Below, one piece after another: positions 54,930 through 63,624 of a DNA stretch of 64,000 nucleotides. The translations under genes and the position numbers were made by a program. This stretch comes from Microbispora corallina (GTDB lineage Bacteria; Actinomycetota; Actinomycetes; Streptosporangiales; Streptosporangiaceae). Every line of letters begins with the position of its first letter. Positions within the stretch are counted from its first letter, which is position 1. Where the stretch lies: contig NZ_BOOC01000014.1 in the NCBI RefSeq assembly GCF_016863035.1, positions 124,001 through 188,000 on the forward strand, given 5' to 3'. Below the pieces are notes generated by a model. It saw only the letters and a list, made by a program, of their open reading frames with translations. It made no database searches and was not told the origin of the DNA.

Positions 54930-55490
54930 TCACCCGAGCCCGGCGCGGACCTCGGTGCGCAGACCGGCGAGGTCGAGGCCCGCGTCGGTCATCACGCGCA
55001 CGCCCAGCCCCTCGCCCTCCCTGATCAGGCCGAGCAGGATGTGGCCGTCCCGGATGTCCTTGCTCCCCAGCGCCAGCGCCTCCCGCAGGGACAGCTCCAG
55101 GACCTTCTTGGCCCGGGGCGTGAGCGGGATCCTGCGCGGCCCGACGAGGACGCCCCGCTCCTCGCGCCCGGGACGGCGGTCGAGCGCGCCCGGGCCGAAG
55201 GCCGCCTCGACCTTCTCCCGCACCGCCGCGAGGTCGATCCCGATCGACTCCAGCGCGTCGGCGTCGATGTCGCCGGTCGGATGGGTGCCCAGGATGCGGA
55301 CGACGGCGGCGTACGCGCGCTCGTGGTCGAGGCCGTGCCCCCCGAGGAGCCGGGCCGACAGCGACTCGGGCTGTCCCAGCAGGCCGAGGAGCAGGTGCTC
55401 GGTGCCCAGATGGTCGTGCCGCAGCCGCCGCGCGTTCTCCTGCCCCAGGACAAGGACCTTCCTGGCGGTCTCCGTGAACCGTTCGAACAT
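54930..55490 (-). CDS. Stand-alone Clp N-terminal domain protein
   Basis: The product has 186 residues from ATG 55490 (GGGAGAAG upstream). Two Clp-N repeats are visible: MFERFTETARKVLVLGQENA with LGTEHLLLGLLGQ, and LTPRAKKVLELSLREALALG with DGHILLGLI. There is no ATPase domain. It lies 2 bp downstream of a short HTH gene; together they have the same parts as the fused HTH-Clp-N protein at 39445. A role as adaptor or sensor acting with the HTH partner is inferred. Confidence 0.87.
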   Translation of the reverse strand: MFERFTETARKVLVLGQENARRLRHDHLGTEHLLLGLLGQPESLSARLLGGHGLDHERAYAAVVRILGTHPTGDIDADALESIGIDLAAVREKVEAAFGPGALDRRPGREERGVLVGPRRIPLTPRAKKVLELSLREALALGSKDIRDGHILLGLIREGEGLGVRVMTDAGLDLAGLRTEVRAGLG

Positions 55491-55492
55491 CG

Positions 55493-55726
55493 TTACTTCT
55501 CCCGCCTCAGCAGTCCTCGTCCACCCGCGTACTTCTTGTGCACCGCCTGCCGGGACACCCCGAGCAGCAGCGCGATGTCCTGCCAGGACCATCCCGCGTC
55601 GCGCGCGTTCTCCACCTGAAGTGCTTCGAGCCGCTCCACCAGCACCCGCAGGGCCCGCACGGCCCGCAGGCCGATGGCGGGGTCGCGGCTGCCGGCGTCG
55701 CTGGCCAGCTGCGCCGTGTCGTTCAT
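55493..55726 (-). CDS. Small HTH protein partnered with Clp-N protein
   Basis: The product is a 77-residue helix-turn-helix protein: RALRVLVERLEALQVENARD followed by WSWQDIALLLGVSRQAVHKK. The recognition helix (LGVSRQAVxK) is the same as in the fused regulator at 39445, showing common origin. First gene of a two-gene operon; upstream lie AACC-TA-GGTT and GTCAA-N6-TTGAC dyads. It probably represses itself and perhaps the divergent ABC exporter. Confidence 0.85.
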   Translation of the reverse strand: MNDTAQLASDAGSRDPAIGLRAVRALRVLVERLEALQVENARDAGWSWQDIALLLGVSRQAVHKKYAGGRGLLRREK

Positions 55727-55732
55727 GCTGTA

Positions 55733-55772
55733 AACCTAGGTTGACGTGGCAGAGATGTCAACCCAGATTGAC
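55733..55772. promoter_or_regulatory. Operator-like dyads between HTH/Clp-N operon and ABC exporter
   Basis: AACCTAGGTT at 55733-55742 is a 10-bp palindrome running into TTGAC (55741-55745); GTCAA-N6-TTGAC at 55757-55772 is a second dyad. The AACC/GGTT half-sites resemble those at 40232-40246 upstream of the fused paralogue. Confidence 0.6.
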
Positions 55773-55828
55773 AGGGCCGTAGCATGGAAAACCGTTTGCC
55801 CCGTGACCTGGGATCTTGCGAGCCTGGA

Positions 55829-57538
55829 ATGACCATGTACTCCTTGCCTGCCGGCGATCCCGGCACTCCCGACACCCGCGGTCCCCTCCGGTACCTGTGG
55901 TGGGTGGCGCGCGTCCAGGGGCGCCGGCTGGTGATCGGCATCGCCTTCGCCATCGTCTGGTGGCTGGGCCAGGCCCTCGTGCCCGCGGCCCTGGGCAAGG
56001 GCATCGACGCGCTCGCCGCGAGGGACGTCGGGCTGCTGGCCCGCTGGTCGGCCGTCGTGCTGGGGCTCGGCGTGCTCCAGGCCGCGGCCGGAACGTTCCG
56101 GCACCGGTTCGCGGTCCTCACCTGGCTGTCGGCCGCCTACCGGACCGTGCAGGTGACGGTCCGCCATGCGACCCGGCTGGGCGCGACCCTGCCCAAACGC
56201 CTGTCGACCGGCGAGGTGGTGAGCGTCGGCAACTCCGACATCGCCCACGTCGGCAACGCGATGGAGATCCTTCTCCGGGGGATCGGCGCGATCGTCGCGA
56301 TCGCGACGGTGACGGTGATCCTGATCGCCACCTCGCTCCCGCTGGGGCTCACCGTGCTCGTCGGCGTGCCGGTCATGGCGGCGGCCGTCGGCCCGCTCCT
56401 GCGGCCGCTGCACCGCCGGCAGCACGTGCAGCGCGACCTCCAGGGCGACCTCGCGACGCGCGCGGCCGACATCGTGGCCGGCCTGCGGGTGCTGCGCGGC
56501 ATCGGCGGCGAGCAGGTCTTCGCCGCGCGGTACCGCGAGGAGTCGCAGCGCGTCCGGCACGCGGGCGTGCGGGTGGCGGCCGTGGAGTCGGCGCTGGAGG
56601 GCGCCCAGATCCTGCTGCCCGGCGTGCTCGTCGGCTGCGTCACGTGGCTGGGCGCGCACTTCGCCCTCGACGGGCGGATCAGCGCAGGCCAGCTGGTGGC
56701 CTTCTACGGCTACGCGGTCTTCCTGATCGCGCCGCTGCGGACGCTGACCGAGGCCGCCGACAAGGTGACCAAGGGGCACGTCGCCGCCCGGCGCGTCTGC
56801 CGGATCCTGGCGCTGGAGCCCGAGATCGCCGGCGGGTCCGCCGTCCTCCCTGACGGCGTGCTGGAGCACGGCGTCCTGCGGGACGGCGGGTCCGGCGTCG
56901 CCGTGCGGCCCGGCAGGCTCACCGCGCTGGCCGCCGCGACCCCGGAGGAGGCGATCGCGATCGCCGACCGCCTCGGCCGGTACGCGCCGGGCGAGGTGAC
57001 GCTGGACGGCGTCCCGCTCGCGGACCTGCCCGTCGCCGAGGTCCGCAGGCACGTCCTGGTGGCCGACAACGCCGCCCGGCTGTTCACCGGACGCCTGCGC
57101 GACGAGCTGGACGTCCGGGGCGCGGCCACCGACGGCGATGTCCGCCAGGCCCTGTACGCGGCCTGCGCCGAGGACATCGTCCAGGCCCTGCCCGAGGGAC
57201 TGGACGCGCACGTGGCCGAGTCGGGCCGGGAGTTCTCCGGCGGCCAGCAGCAGCGGCTGCGGCTGGCACGGGCGCTGCTCGCCGACCCGGAGATCCTGAT
57301 CCTGGTCGAGCCGACCAGCGCCGTCGACGCGCACACCGAGGCGCGCGTCGCGGAGCGGCTGGGCAAGGCCCGCGCCGGGCGCACCACCCTGGTCTGCACG
57401 ACGAGCCCGCTCGTCCTCGACCGGGCCGACCTCGTCCTGTACGTCGAGGACGGCCGCGTGCGGGCCGAGGGCACCCACCGGGAGCTGCTCGCGGCGGAGC
57501 CTGGATACCGATCGACCGTCACCCGAGGGGAGGCCTGA
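55829..57538 (+). CDS. ABC exporter subunit with degenerate ATP-binding site
   Basis: The product is a half-transporter of about 569 residues from ATG 55829 (ATG 55784 is possible). Six membrane helices (about 20-300) form the exporter fold, then a nucleotide-binding domain. Where Walker A should be, the sequence reads PGRLTALAAATPEEAIAIAD with no GxxGxGKS. The Q-loop position reads VADNAARLF, Walker B reads ILILVEPTSAVDA (Asp replaced by Val), and the H-loop reads TTSPLVL. Only the ABC signature FSGGQQQRLRLARALL is kept. The domain therefore cannot bind ATP normally but can supply the signature motif to its partner encoded next. Confidence 0.9.
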   Translation: MTMYSLPAGDPGTPDTRGPLRYLWWVARVQGRRLVIGIAFAIVWWLGQALVPAALGKGIDALAARDVGLLARWSAVVLGLGVLQAAAGTFRHRFAVLTWLSAAYRTVQVTVRHATRLGATLPKRLSTGEVVSVGNSDIAHVGNAMEILLRGIGAIVAIATVTVILIATSLPLGLTVLVGVPVMAAAVGPLLRPLHRRQHVQRDLQGDLATRAADIVAGLRVLRGIGGEQVFAARYREESQRVRHAGVRVAAVESALEGAQILLPGVLVGCVTWLGAHFALDGRISAGQLVAFYGYAVFLIAPLRTLTEAADKVTKGHVAARRVCRILALEPEIAGGSAVLPDGVLEHGVLRDGGSGVAVRPGRLTALAAATPEEAIAIADRLGRYAPGEVTLDGVPLADLPVAEVRRHVLVADNAARLFTGRLRDELDVRGAATDGDVRQALYAACAEDIVQALPEGLDAHVAESGREFSGGQQQRLRLARALLADPEILILVEPTSAVDAHTEARVAERLGKARAGRTTLVCTTSPLVLDRADLVLYVEDGRVRAEGTHRELLAAEPGYRSTVTRGEA

Positions 57539-57539
57539 G

Positions 57540-59288
57540 ATGGCCCGCGAGATCCTGCCGGTCGCCGACCGGGCGCAGGTGCGCGCCTACGCGCGGCGGC
57601 TGACGCTGAAGTACCCGCGTGAGCTCGCCGCCGCGCTGGTGCTGCACGCGCTCGCTGCGGTCGCGGGCCTGGCCGCCCCTCGGCTGCTCGGCGAGCTGGT
57701 GCAGTCGGTGGCCGACGGGACGGCCGACACGGGCGTGGACGTCATCGCGCTGGCGATCGTCGCGTTCGTGGTGCTCCAGGCGGTCCTGATCAGGTTCGCC
57801 GTCTACGCCTCGTCGCGCCTGGGCGAGAAGGTCCTCGCCGAGCTGCGGGAGGACTTCGTCGACCAGGTGCTCGCGCTGCCGCTGTCCACGGTCGAGCGGG
57901 CCGGCTCGGGCGACCTGATCACCCGTACCTCCCGCGACGTGGACGCCCTGTCGCGAACGGTGCGGCACGCTGTGCCCGAGACGATGATCGCCGTGGTGGC
58001 CGGGGCGTTCGGGGTGGGCGCGGTGCTCCTGGTCGGCCCGATCATGGCCCTGCCCTCGCTGGCGGCCGTTCCGCTGCTGTGGATCTCCACCAAGTGGTAC
58101 CTCGGCCGGGCCAGGGACGGCTACCTGCGGGAGAACGCGGCGTACGCGGAGATGACCGAGGGGCTGGCCGAGACCGTCGAGGGCGCGCGGACCGTCGAGG
58201 CCCTCGGGCTGGAGCGCCGCCGCCGTGAGCGGACCGACCGGGACATCGCCGGGTCGTTCGCGGCCGAGCGCTACACGCTGGGCCTGCGGATGGTGTGGTT
58301 CCCCGTGGTTGAGCTCGGCTACGTGGTGCCGGTCGTGGCGACCCTGCTGCTCGGCGGCCTCTTCTACACCCGCGGCTGGGTGTCACTCGCCCAGGTCACC
58401 GCCGCCACCCTGTACGTCCAGCAGCTCATCGACCCGCTCGACCGCCTGCTGTCGTGGATCGACGAGCTGCAGGTCGGCGGGGCGTCCATGGCCCGGCTGC
58501 TGGGTGTGGCGAACGTGCCCGAGGACCGGGCGCCCGGCGGCCGCCGCCCCGAGGGCGAGGAACTGCGGGCGGACCGCGTCCGGTACGCCTACCGGGAGGG
58601 CCGCGACGTGCTGCACGGCATCGACCTCGACGTCCGTGCGGGGGAGCGGCTGGCTATGGTCGGCCCGTCCGGCGCCGGCAAGTCGACGCTGGGACGCCTG
58701 CTCGCGGGCATCCACGGTCCGCGCAGCGGCTCGGTCACGGTCGGCGGCGTCCCGCTCGTCGAGCTGCCGCTGGGCGAGCTGCGCGGCCACGTGGCGCTGG
58801 TGACCCAGGAGCACCACGTGTTCCGGGGCACGCTCCGGGACAACCTGCTCATCGCCCGGCCGGAGGCCGGAGACGAACAGGTGCGCCGCGCGCTGGAGGC
58901 CGTGGACGCCTGGGAGTGGGTGGCGTCCCTCGACGAGGGGCTGGACACCGTGGTCGGGTCGGGCGGCACGACCGTCTCCCCGGCCCACGCGCAGCAGATC
59001 GCGCTCGCCCGGCTCGTGCTGGCCGACCCGCACACGCTGGTGCTCGACGAGGCGACCTCGCTGATCGACCCGCGGGAGGCCCGCCACCTGGAGCGGTCGC
59101 TGGCCGCCGTCCTGGAGGGCCGGACCGTGATCGCGATCGCCCACCGCCTGTACACGGCGCACGACGCCGACCGGGTGGCGGTGGTGGAGGACGGCCGCAT
59201 CAGCGAGCTGGGCTCCCACGACGAGCTGGTCGCGGCCAGGGGCGCGTACGCGGCCCTGTGGGACAGCTGGCACGGCACGTCCGGCTGA
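57540..59288 (+). CDS. ABC exporter subunit with intact Walker motifs and lost signature
   Basis: The product is a 582-residue half-transporter starting 1 bp after the previous stop. Six membrane helices (about 30-310) precede the nucleotide-binding domain. Walker A GPSGAGKSTLGRLLAG is near residue 379, the Q-loop is VTQEHHVFRGTL, Walker B with catalytic Glu is TLVLDEATSLID, and the H-loop is IAIAHRLYTA. The signature position reads VSPAHAQQIALARLVL instead of LSGGQ. The heterodimer thus forms one complete ATP site (this Walker A with the partner's SGGQ) and one completely dead site. The substrate is unknown; lipid or drug export is typical. Confidence 0.92.
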   Translation: MAREILPVADRAQVRAYARRLTLKYPRELAAALVLHALAAVAGLAAPRLLGELVQSVADGTADTGVDVIALAIVAFVVLQAVLIRFAVYASSRLGEKVLAELREDFVDQVLALPLSTVERAGSGDLITRTSRDVDALSRTVRHAVPETMIAVVAGAFGVGAVLLVGPIMALPSLAAVPLLWISTKWYLGRARDGYLRENAAYAEMTEGLAETVEGARTVEALGLERRRRERTDRDIAGSFAAERYTLGLRMVWFPVVELGYVVPVVATLLLGGLFYTRGWVSLAQVTAATLYVQQLIDPLDRLLSWIDELQVGGASMARLLGVANVPEDRAPGGRRPEGEELRADRVRYAYREGRDVLHGIDLDVRAGERLAMVGPSGAGKSTLGRLLAGIHGPRSGSVTVGGVPLVELPLGELRGHVALVTQEHHVFRGTLRDNLLIARPEAGDEQVRRALEAVDAWEWVASLDEGLDTVVGSGGTTVSPAHAQQIALARLVLADPHTLVLDEATSLIDPREARHLERSLAAVLEGRTVIAIAHRLYTAHDADRVAVVEDGRISELGSHDELVAARGAYAALWDSWHGTSG

Positions 59289-59324
59289 CGAGAGATGACC
59301 CGCCGCGGGGCGGGCAGAGGAGCC

Positions 59325-59358
59325 GAGGGGATCGGGTGGGTCCACACCCGATCCCCTC
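59325..59358. terminator. Bidirectional terminator hairpin
   Basis: A perfect 14-bp stem (GAGGGGATCGGGTG and its complement) with the 6-nt loop GGTCCA lies between convergent genes (ABC exporter and peptidase). Confidence 0.85.
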
Positions 59359-59369
59359 TCCTCGCCGGA

Positions 59370-61430
59370 TCAGATCTGCAGGGACTTCCTGAGGAAGTCG
59401 AGCTGGAGCAGCAGCAGGTTCTCCGCGACGACCTCCTGCGGCGTCATGTGGGTGACCCCGGACAGCGGGAGCACGGTGTGCGCGCGGCCCGCCGCGAGCA
59501 GGGCGGACGACAGCCGCAGCGTGTGGGCCGCCACCACGTTGTCGTCGGCCAGGCCGTGGACGAGCATGAGCGGCCGCTCCAGCTTCTCCGCGTCGCCCAG
59601 CAGCGAGGACGCCTCGTAGTGGCCCTCGTCCGGGTGGCCCAGGTAGCGCTCGGTGTAGCAGGTGTCGTAGAGCCGCCAGTCGGTGACCGGGGCCCCGGCG
59701 ACGGCCGCGTGGAACACGTCCGGTCGGCGCAGCACGGCCAGCGCCGCCAGGTAGCCGCCGAACGACCAGCCGCGGATGGCCACCTTGGTCAGGTCGAGGT
59801 CGTCGGGGTACTGCGCGGCCACGCCCTGGAGGGCGTCCACCTGGTCCTCCAGTGAGAGCGTGAAGTCGTGGAGCATCTCCCGCTCGAAGGCCGGCCCGCG
59901 CCCGGGCGTCCCCCGGCCGTCGGCCACGACGACGGCGAAGCCCTGCTCCGCCCACCACTGGGACTCCAGGAACATGCGCCGCGCCTGGAGGACCCGCTGC
60001 GCGTGCGGGCCGCCGTACGGGTCCATGAGGACGGGCAGCCGCGCCGAGCCGGGCACGTGCCAGGACGGCAGCAATACGGCGGTGGACAGCCCGCGCGCGC
60101 CGGCCCGCATGAGGGACACCCGCGGCTCCAGGCCGGGACGCTCGGCCGCCGACCGGATGGCCGCCGTCGTGCCGCCGGGGCGTACGACGGTGACCGACGT
60201 GCCCTCGATGTCGAGGCTCTGCCGCGCGACGACGGTCACGCCCCCCGACAGCCGTCCCGCGTGGACGCCCGGCTCGGTGGTCACCGGGGACAGCGAGCCG
60301 GCGGCGTACGTCCACAGGTGGATCTCGGTCGGCTCGGCGGCGGCCTGGAAGAGCACGGTGTCGCCGTCGACGTCGAGCACGGCGCGGACCTGCAGCGAGG
60401 GGGGTGTGACGGGCTCGGAGCCGACCACGAGCCGGCGGCCTCCGCCGGAGTCGGCCACCCAGACGAGGGTCCCGTCGGACAGGCGGGCCGGCACGCCGGG
60501 GACGATGTCGATCCAGGCCGGGTCGATGTCCTCGCGGACGAGCGACGTCTCCCCGGTGGCGGGGTCGGCGGCCAGCAGGCGCATCGAGCGCTGGTCGCGG
60601 GAGAGCGTGACGAGGGCGAGGCCGTGGGCGTCCCACAGGGCCGTGGCCAGGTACTCCTGCTCGTACGGCACGGCCACCCGCGAGCCGTCCAGCCCGATCA
60701 CGAAGAGCGTGACCTCGGCGTTGGCCGTCCCGGCGGCCGGGTAGCGCTGCGGCGTCGCCGGGCGCGCGGGGTTGGCCGGGTCGGCGATGTGCCACAGCGC
60801 GACCGGCGACTCGTCCACCCGGGCCACCAGCAGCCGGTCGCCCGAGGGAGACCACCAGTAGCCGCGCATCCGGTCCATCTCCTCTGCGGCGATGAACTCG
60901 GCCAGGCCGTAGGAGATCTGGTCGCCCTCCGGGGCGGCGAGCACCGTGTCCGCCTCGCTCGCGAGGTCGAGGACGTGCAGGGCGCCCCCGGTGACGTACG
61001 CGACCCGGGAGCCGGCGGGGTCGAGGCGGGGGTCGATCACCGGGCCCGCGGCGGGCAGGCGGCGGACCCGGCCCTCGCCGGCGAGATCGGCCAGGTACAG
61101 CTCGCCGGACAGCGCGAAGACGGCCAGCCGGGCCTCGCGGTCGGTGGCGTAGGCCACCACGCCGCCCGCGGCCTCCCGCATCCGCTCACGGCGCGCCCGC
61201 TCCTCCGGCGGCAGGTCCTCGTCGGCCGGGCCGAGCCCGAGCGGGTCGACGACGATCCGTTCCGCGCCCGTGGCGACGTCGAGCTCCCACAGGCAGGTGA
61301 CGGGGTCGGTGCCGGACCTGGTCCTCAGGAAGATCGCGCGGCCGCCGTCCGGAGAGATCGTGAATCCGCGGGGCACCCCGAGGGTGAACCGCCGCGTCCT
61401 CGCCTGCATCCGTGGGAAACTCTCAGTCAT
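59370..61430 (-). CDS. Dipeptidyl-peptidase IV-type prolyl oligopeptidase family serine peptidase
   Basis: The product has 686 residues with no signal peptide, so it is probably cytoplasmic. An N-terminal beta-propeller (about 20-450) contains the double-Glu motif (FIAAEEMDRMRGYWWSP near residue 180) that binds the substrate amino terminus in DPP-IV. The C-terminal hydrolase domain has the nucleophile in GWSFGGYLAAL (Ser556), Asp in HGLADDNV (Asp629) and His in SGVTHMTP (His661). It is expected to release X-Pro or X-Ala dipeptides from peptide N-termini. It is a single gene, convergent with the ABC exporter and divergent from mshB. Confidence 0.93.
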   Translation of the reverse strand: MTESFPRMQARTRRFTLGVPRGFTISPDGGRAIFLRTRSGTDPVTCLWELDVATGAERIVVDPLGLGPADEDLPPEERARRERMREAAGGVVAYATDREARLAVFALSGELYLADLAGEGRVRRLPAAGPVIDPRLDPAGSRVAYVTGGALHVLDLASEADTVLAAPEGDQISYGLAEFIAAEEMDRMRGYWWSPSGDRLLVARVDESPVALWHIADPANPARPATPQRYPAAGTANAEVTLFVIGLDGSRVAVPYEQEYLATALWDAHGLALVTLSRDQRSMRLLAADPATGETSLVREDIDPAWIDIVPGVPARLSDGTLVWVADSGGGRRLVVGSEPVTPPSLQVRAVLDVDGDTVLFQAAAEPTEIHLWTYAAGSLSPVTTEPGVHAGRLSGGVTVVARQSLDIEGTSVTVVRPGGTTAAIRSAAERPGLEPRVSLMRAGARGLSTAVLLPSWHVPGSARLPVLMDPYGGPHAQRVLQARRMFLESQWWAEQGFAVVVADGRGTPGRGPAFEREMLHDFTLSLEDQVDALQGVAAQYPDDLDLTKVAIRGWSFGGYLAALAVLRRPDVFHAAVAGAPVTDWRLYDTCYTERYLGHPDEGHYEASSLLGDAEKLERPLMLVHGLADDNVVAAHTLRLSSALLAAGRAHTVLPLSGVTHMTPQEVVAENLLLLQLDFLRKSLQI

Positions 61431-61509
61431 AGCCCCTCATACTGCCAGCTCGGGGGCCCCGTCGGCGGGGCCGATCGGCCGGACCGGCCCATGACCTAGG
61501 CTCGGATCC

Positions 61510-62418
61510 ATGACGGACCGTCGTTTGCTGCTCGTGCACGCCCACCCCGACGACGAGTCGATCGGCACCGGGGCGACCATGGCGAAGTATGTGGCCGAGG
61601 GCGCCCACGTCACCCTGGTGACCTGCACCCTCGGCGAGGAGGGGGAGATCATCCCGCAGGAGCTCGCGCACCGCGCCGCGGACCGCGACGACACCCTCGG
61701 GCAGTACCGGATCGGCGAGCTGGCCGCCGCGTGCAAGGCGCTCGGCGTGACCGACCACCGCTTCCTCGGGGGCGCCGGCCGGTGGCGCGACTCCGGCATG
61801 ATGGGCGTCGCCTCGAACGACAACCCCGGCTGCTTCTGGCGGGCCGACCTCGAGGAGGCCGCCGACGAGCTCGTGAAGATCATCCGGGAGGTGCGGCCGC
61901 AGGTCCTGGTCACCTACGACGAGAACGGCTTCTACGGCCACCCCGACCACATCCAGGCCCACCGGGTGGCCCGGCTGGCCTTCCAGCGCGCCGCCGACCC
62001 GACCCTGCCCGGCGGCGAGCCCTGGCGGATCGCCAAGTTCTACCACACGGCCGTTCCGAGGTCGGTGATGAAGCGGGCGGCCGAGGCGATGCGCGAGGCC
62101 GCCGTGGAGTTCTGGGCGCCGGACGACGTCGACGACATGCCGTTCGGGTGCGCGGACGAGGACGTCACCACCGAGATCGACGCCCGGCCGTACGTGGAGG
62201 CGAAGCTCGACGCGATGCGCGCGCACGCCTCGCAGATCGCGGTGGACGCGCCGTGGTTCGCGCTGTCGAACAACATCGGGCAGCAGGCCTTCGGCGTCGA
62301 GCACTACATCCTGCGCGCGGGCGTGCCCGGCCCGCCTGGAATCGGCGCGCCGTACGAGGCGGGCGGCCTTGGCGAGCCGCACAACCGGGAGACCGATCTG
62401 TTCGCGGGCATCGGCTAG
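61510..62418 (+). CDS. mshB: Mycothiol biosynthesis deacetylase MshB
   Basis: MshB removes acetate from GlcNAc-inositol in mycothiol synthesis, the second dedicated step of the pathway. The product has 302 residues. The zinc-binding HAHPDDES (His12, Asp15) and [12 protein letters not shown] near residue 142 are both present, as are [15 protein letters not shown] near residue 39 and [14 protein letters not shown]. Length and full-length pattern distinguish it from the related Mca amidase. It is followed after 10 bp by a DUF6113 gene, the standard actinobacterial pairing. Confidence 0.96.
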   Translation: MTDRRLLLVHAHPDDESIGTGATMAKYVAEGAHVTLVTCTLGEEGEIIPQELAHRAADRDDTLGQYRIGELAAACKALGVTDHRFLGGAGRWRDSGMMGVASNDNPGCFWRADLEEAADELVKIIREVRPQVLVTYDENGFYGHPDHIQAHRVARLAFQRAADPTLPGGEPWRIAKFYHTAVPRSVMKRAAEAMREAAVEFWAPDDVDDMPFGCADEDVTTEIDARPYVEAKLDAMRAHASQIAVDAPWFALSNNIGQQAFGVEHYILRAGVPGPPGIGAPYEAGGLGEPHNRETDLFAGIG

Positions 62419-62428
62419 GGTCGGCCGC

Positions 62429-63085
62429 ATGACCGAGGAGACGCCCGGACGCGAGGCCGGACCCGGCACGCCGGCCGGCGGTCCCGTGCCCGCCGACGGT
62501 CACCCGCAGCCCGGCCCGTACGACGGGGGCGCCGCGTGGCCGGCCGGGCCTCACGGTCAGGGTCCCGCCGCGCCGGCCGGTTGGGCGACGCCTGGCCGGC
62601 CGGGGTCTGACGGTCAGGGTCCCGCCGGTCCGTACGGCCCGTTCGGGCCGCCGGCGGGGGCGTACGGCCAGACCGCCGCGGGTGACGAGGCCATGAGCGG
62701 ACCGCTGGCGGGGGCCCTCACGGGCGCCGTCTACGGCGTGCTGTTCCTCCTCGGGCTGGTCCTCGGCGTGGTCGGCGGGTTCGAGCACGCCTGGTACGTC
62801 GGCGAGATCCCGGGGGCCGCGATCGTGTGGCTGGCGGCGCTGTTCGCCGTGCCGTACGCGACGGGCCGGCTGATGGGCGGCAAGCTGGCCGCGCTGATGC
62901 CCGCCGCCGGGTGGCTCGTCAGCTCCTTCCTGCTCGCCACCCCGCAGGCCGCGGGCGACCTCGTCATCGCGGGCGACACCTCCGGGTTCGTCTACCTGTA
63001 CGGCGGGGCCGTGGCCGTCGCGGCCGCCGTCGTCGTCACCCGGTCCAAGGGGTCCTGGCTCCTGCGGTCGTACGGCAGATCCTGA
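62429..63085 (+). CDS. DUF6113 family membrane protein
   Basis: The product has 218 residues from ATG 62429. About 85 residues of Gly/Pro/Ala-rich cytoplasmic sequence with GPYG and QGPA repeats are followed by four membrane helices (GALTGAVYGVLFLLGLVLGV, IPGAAIVWLAALFAVPYATG, LAALMPAAGWLVSSFLLA, FVYLYGGAVAVAAAVVVTR), matching the DUF6113 family. These are encoded next to mshB in Actinobacteria. The function is unknown. Confidence 0.85.
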   Translation: MTEETPGREAGPGTPAGGPVPADGHPQPGPYDGGAAWPAGPHGQGPAAPAGWATPGRPGSDGQGPAGPYGPFGPPAGAYGQTAAGDEAMSGPLAGALTGAVYGVLFLLGLVLGVVGGFEHAWYVGEIPGAAIVWLAALFAVPYATGRLMGGKLAALMPAAGWLVSSFLLATPQAAGDLVIAGDTSGFVYLYGGAVAVAAAVVVTRSKGSWLLRSYGRS

Positions 63086-63130
63086 GGCGCGGTGCTTGCG
63101 GCTCCGGTGGGCCGCGCGGATGCTGGGGGC

Positions 63131-63553
63131 ATGCGGCGTGTGCACCGGGTCCGGCAGGTGGTGAACTACGTCAACCTCTCCACGCCCCTCGGGCTGTGCA
63201 TCGCCCGGATCGGCGGGGCCACGACCCGGAGGGGGGAGCGGGGCCTCGTCTACGCCCACGGCTACCGCATCCCGTTCCCGATCGCCGGGGCGTTCACGGT
63301 CGGGAACGTGATCCTCACCAAGCACGAGGACGGCTATCTCGAGGGAAGGCTCCTCGACCACGAGTCCCGGCACGCCACGCAGTACGCCGCCTGCGTCGGC
63401 CTGCCCATGCTCCTCCTCTACGTGGCCGCCTCGGCGCTGTCGCTCGCCATCTGCGGCCACCCCGCGTCCTGGAACCTGTTCGAGCGCCTGGCGAACCTCG
63501 ACGACGGCGGCTACCCCAGGGTCATGCCCTGGTGGAGTAGGTCCCAAGGATGA
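63131..63553 (+). CDS. Membrane-associated protein with HExxHxxQ motif
   Basis: The product has 140 residues from ATG 63131. The middle reads AFTVGNVILTKHEDGYLEGR and then LLDHESRHATQYAACVGLP, giving HESRH, an HExxH zinc-metallopeptidase-like motif with a further Gln. A membrane helix follows (LPMLLLYVAASALSLAIC), and a conserved-looking tail NLFERLANLDDGGYPRVMP ends the protein. Small actinobacterial proteins with this pattern are of unknown function; protease activity is not established because the third zinc ligand is unclear. Confidence 0.75.
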   Translation: MRRVHRVRQVVNYVNLSTPLGLCIARIGGATTRRGERGLVYAHGYRIPFPIAGAFTVGNVILTKHEDGYLEGRLLDHESRHATQYAACVGLPMLLLYVAASALSLAICGHPASWNLFERLANLDDGGYPRVMPWWSRSQG

Positions 63554-63589
63554 GCGGAATCCGCCGGTCGTAGGAGGAATATTCCGCTC
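63552..63589. repeat. 9-bp inverted repeat upstream of MBL-fold gene
   Basis: GAGCGGAAT at 63552-63560 and ATTCCGCTC at 63581-63589 are perfect arms with a 20-bp loop, starting at the stop codon of the preceding gene and ending 35 bp before the next start. It could be an operator or a weak terminator. Confidence 0.5.
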
Positions 63590-63624
63590 CCCGTGGGGAT
63601 CATGGACTGCTGAAGGGAGGGTCC

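Noticed and set aside
56880-57010. A frameshift explaining the missing Walker A of the first ABC subunit.
   Set aside because: The frame is continuous and aligns with ABC exporters on both sides, while three other motifs of the same site (Q-loop, Walker B Asp, H-loop) are also lost, which a single frameshift cannot cause.
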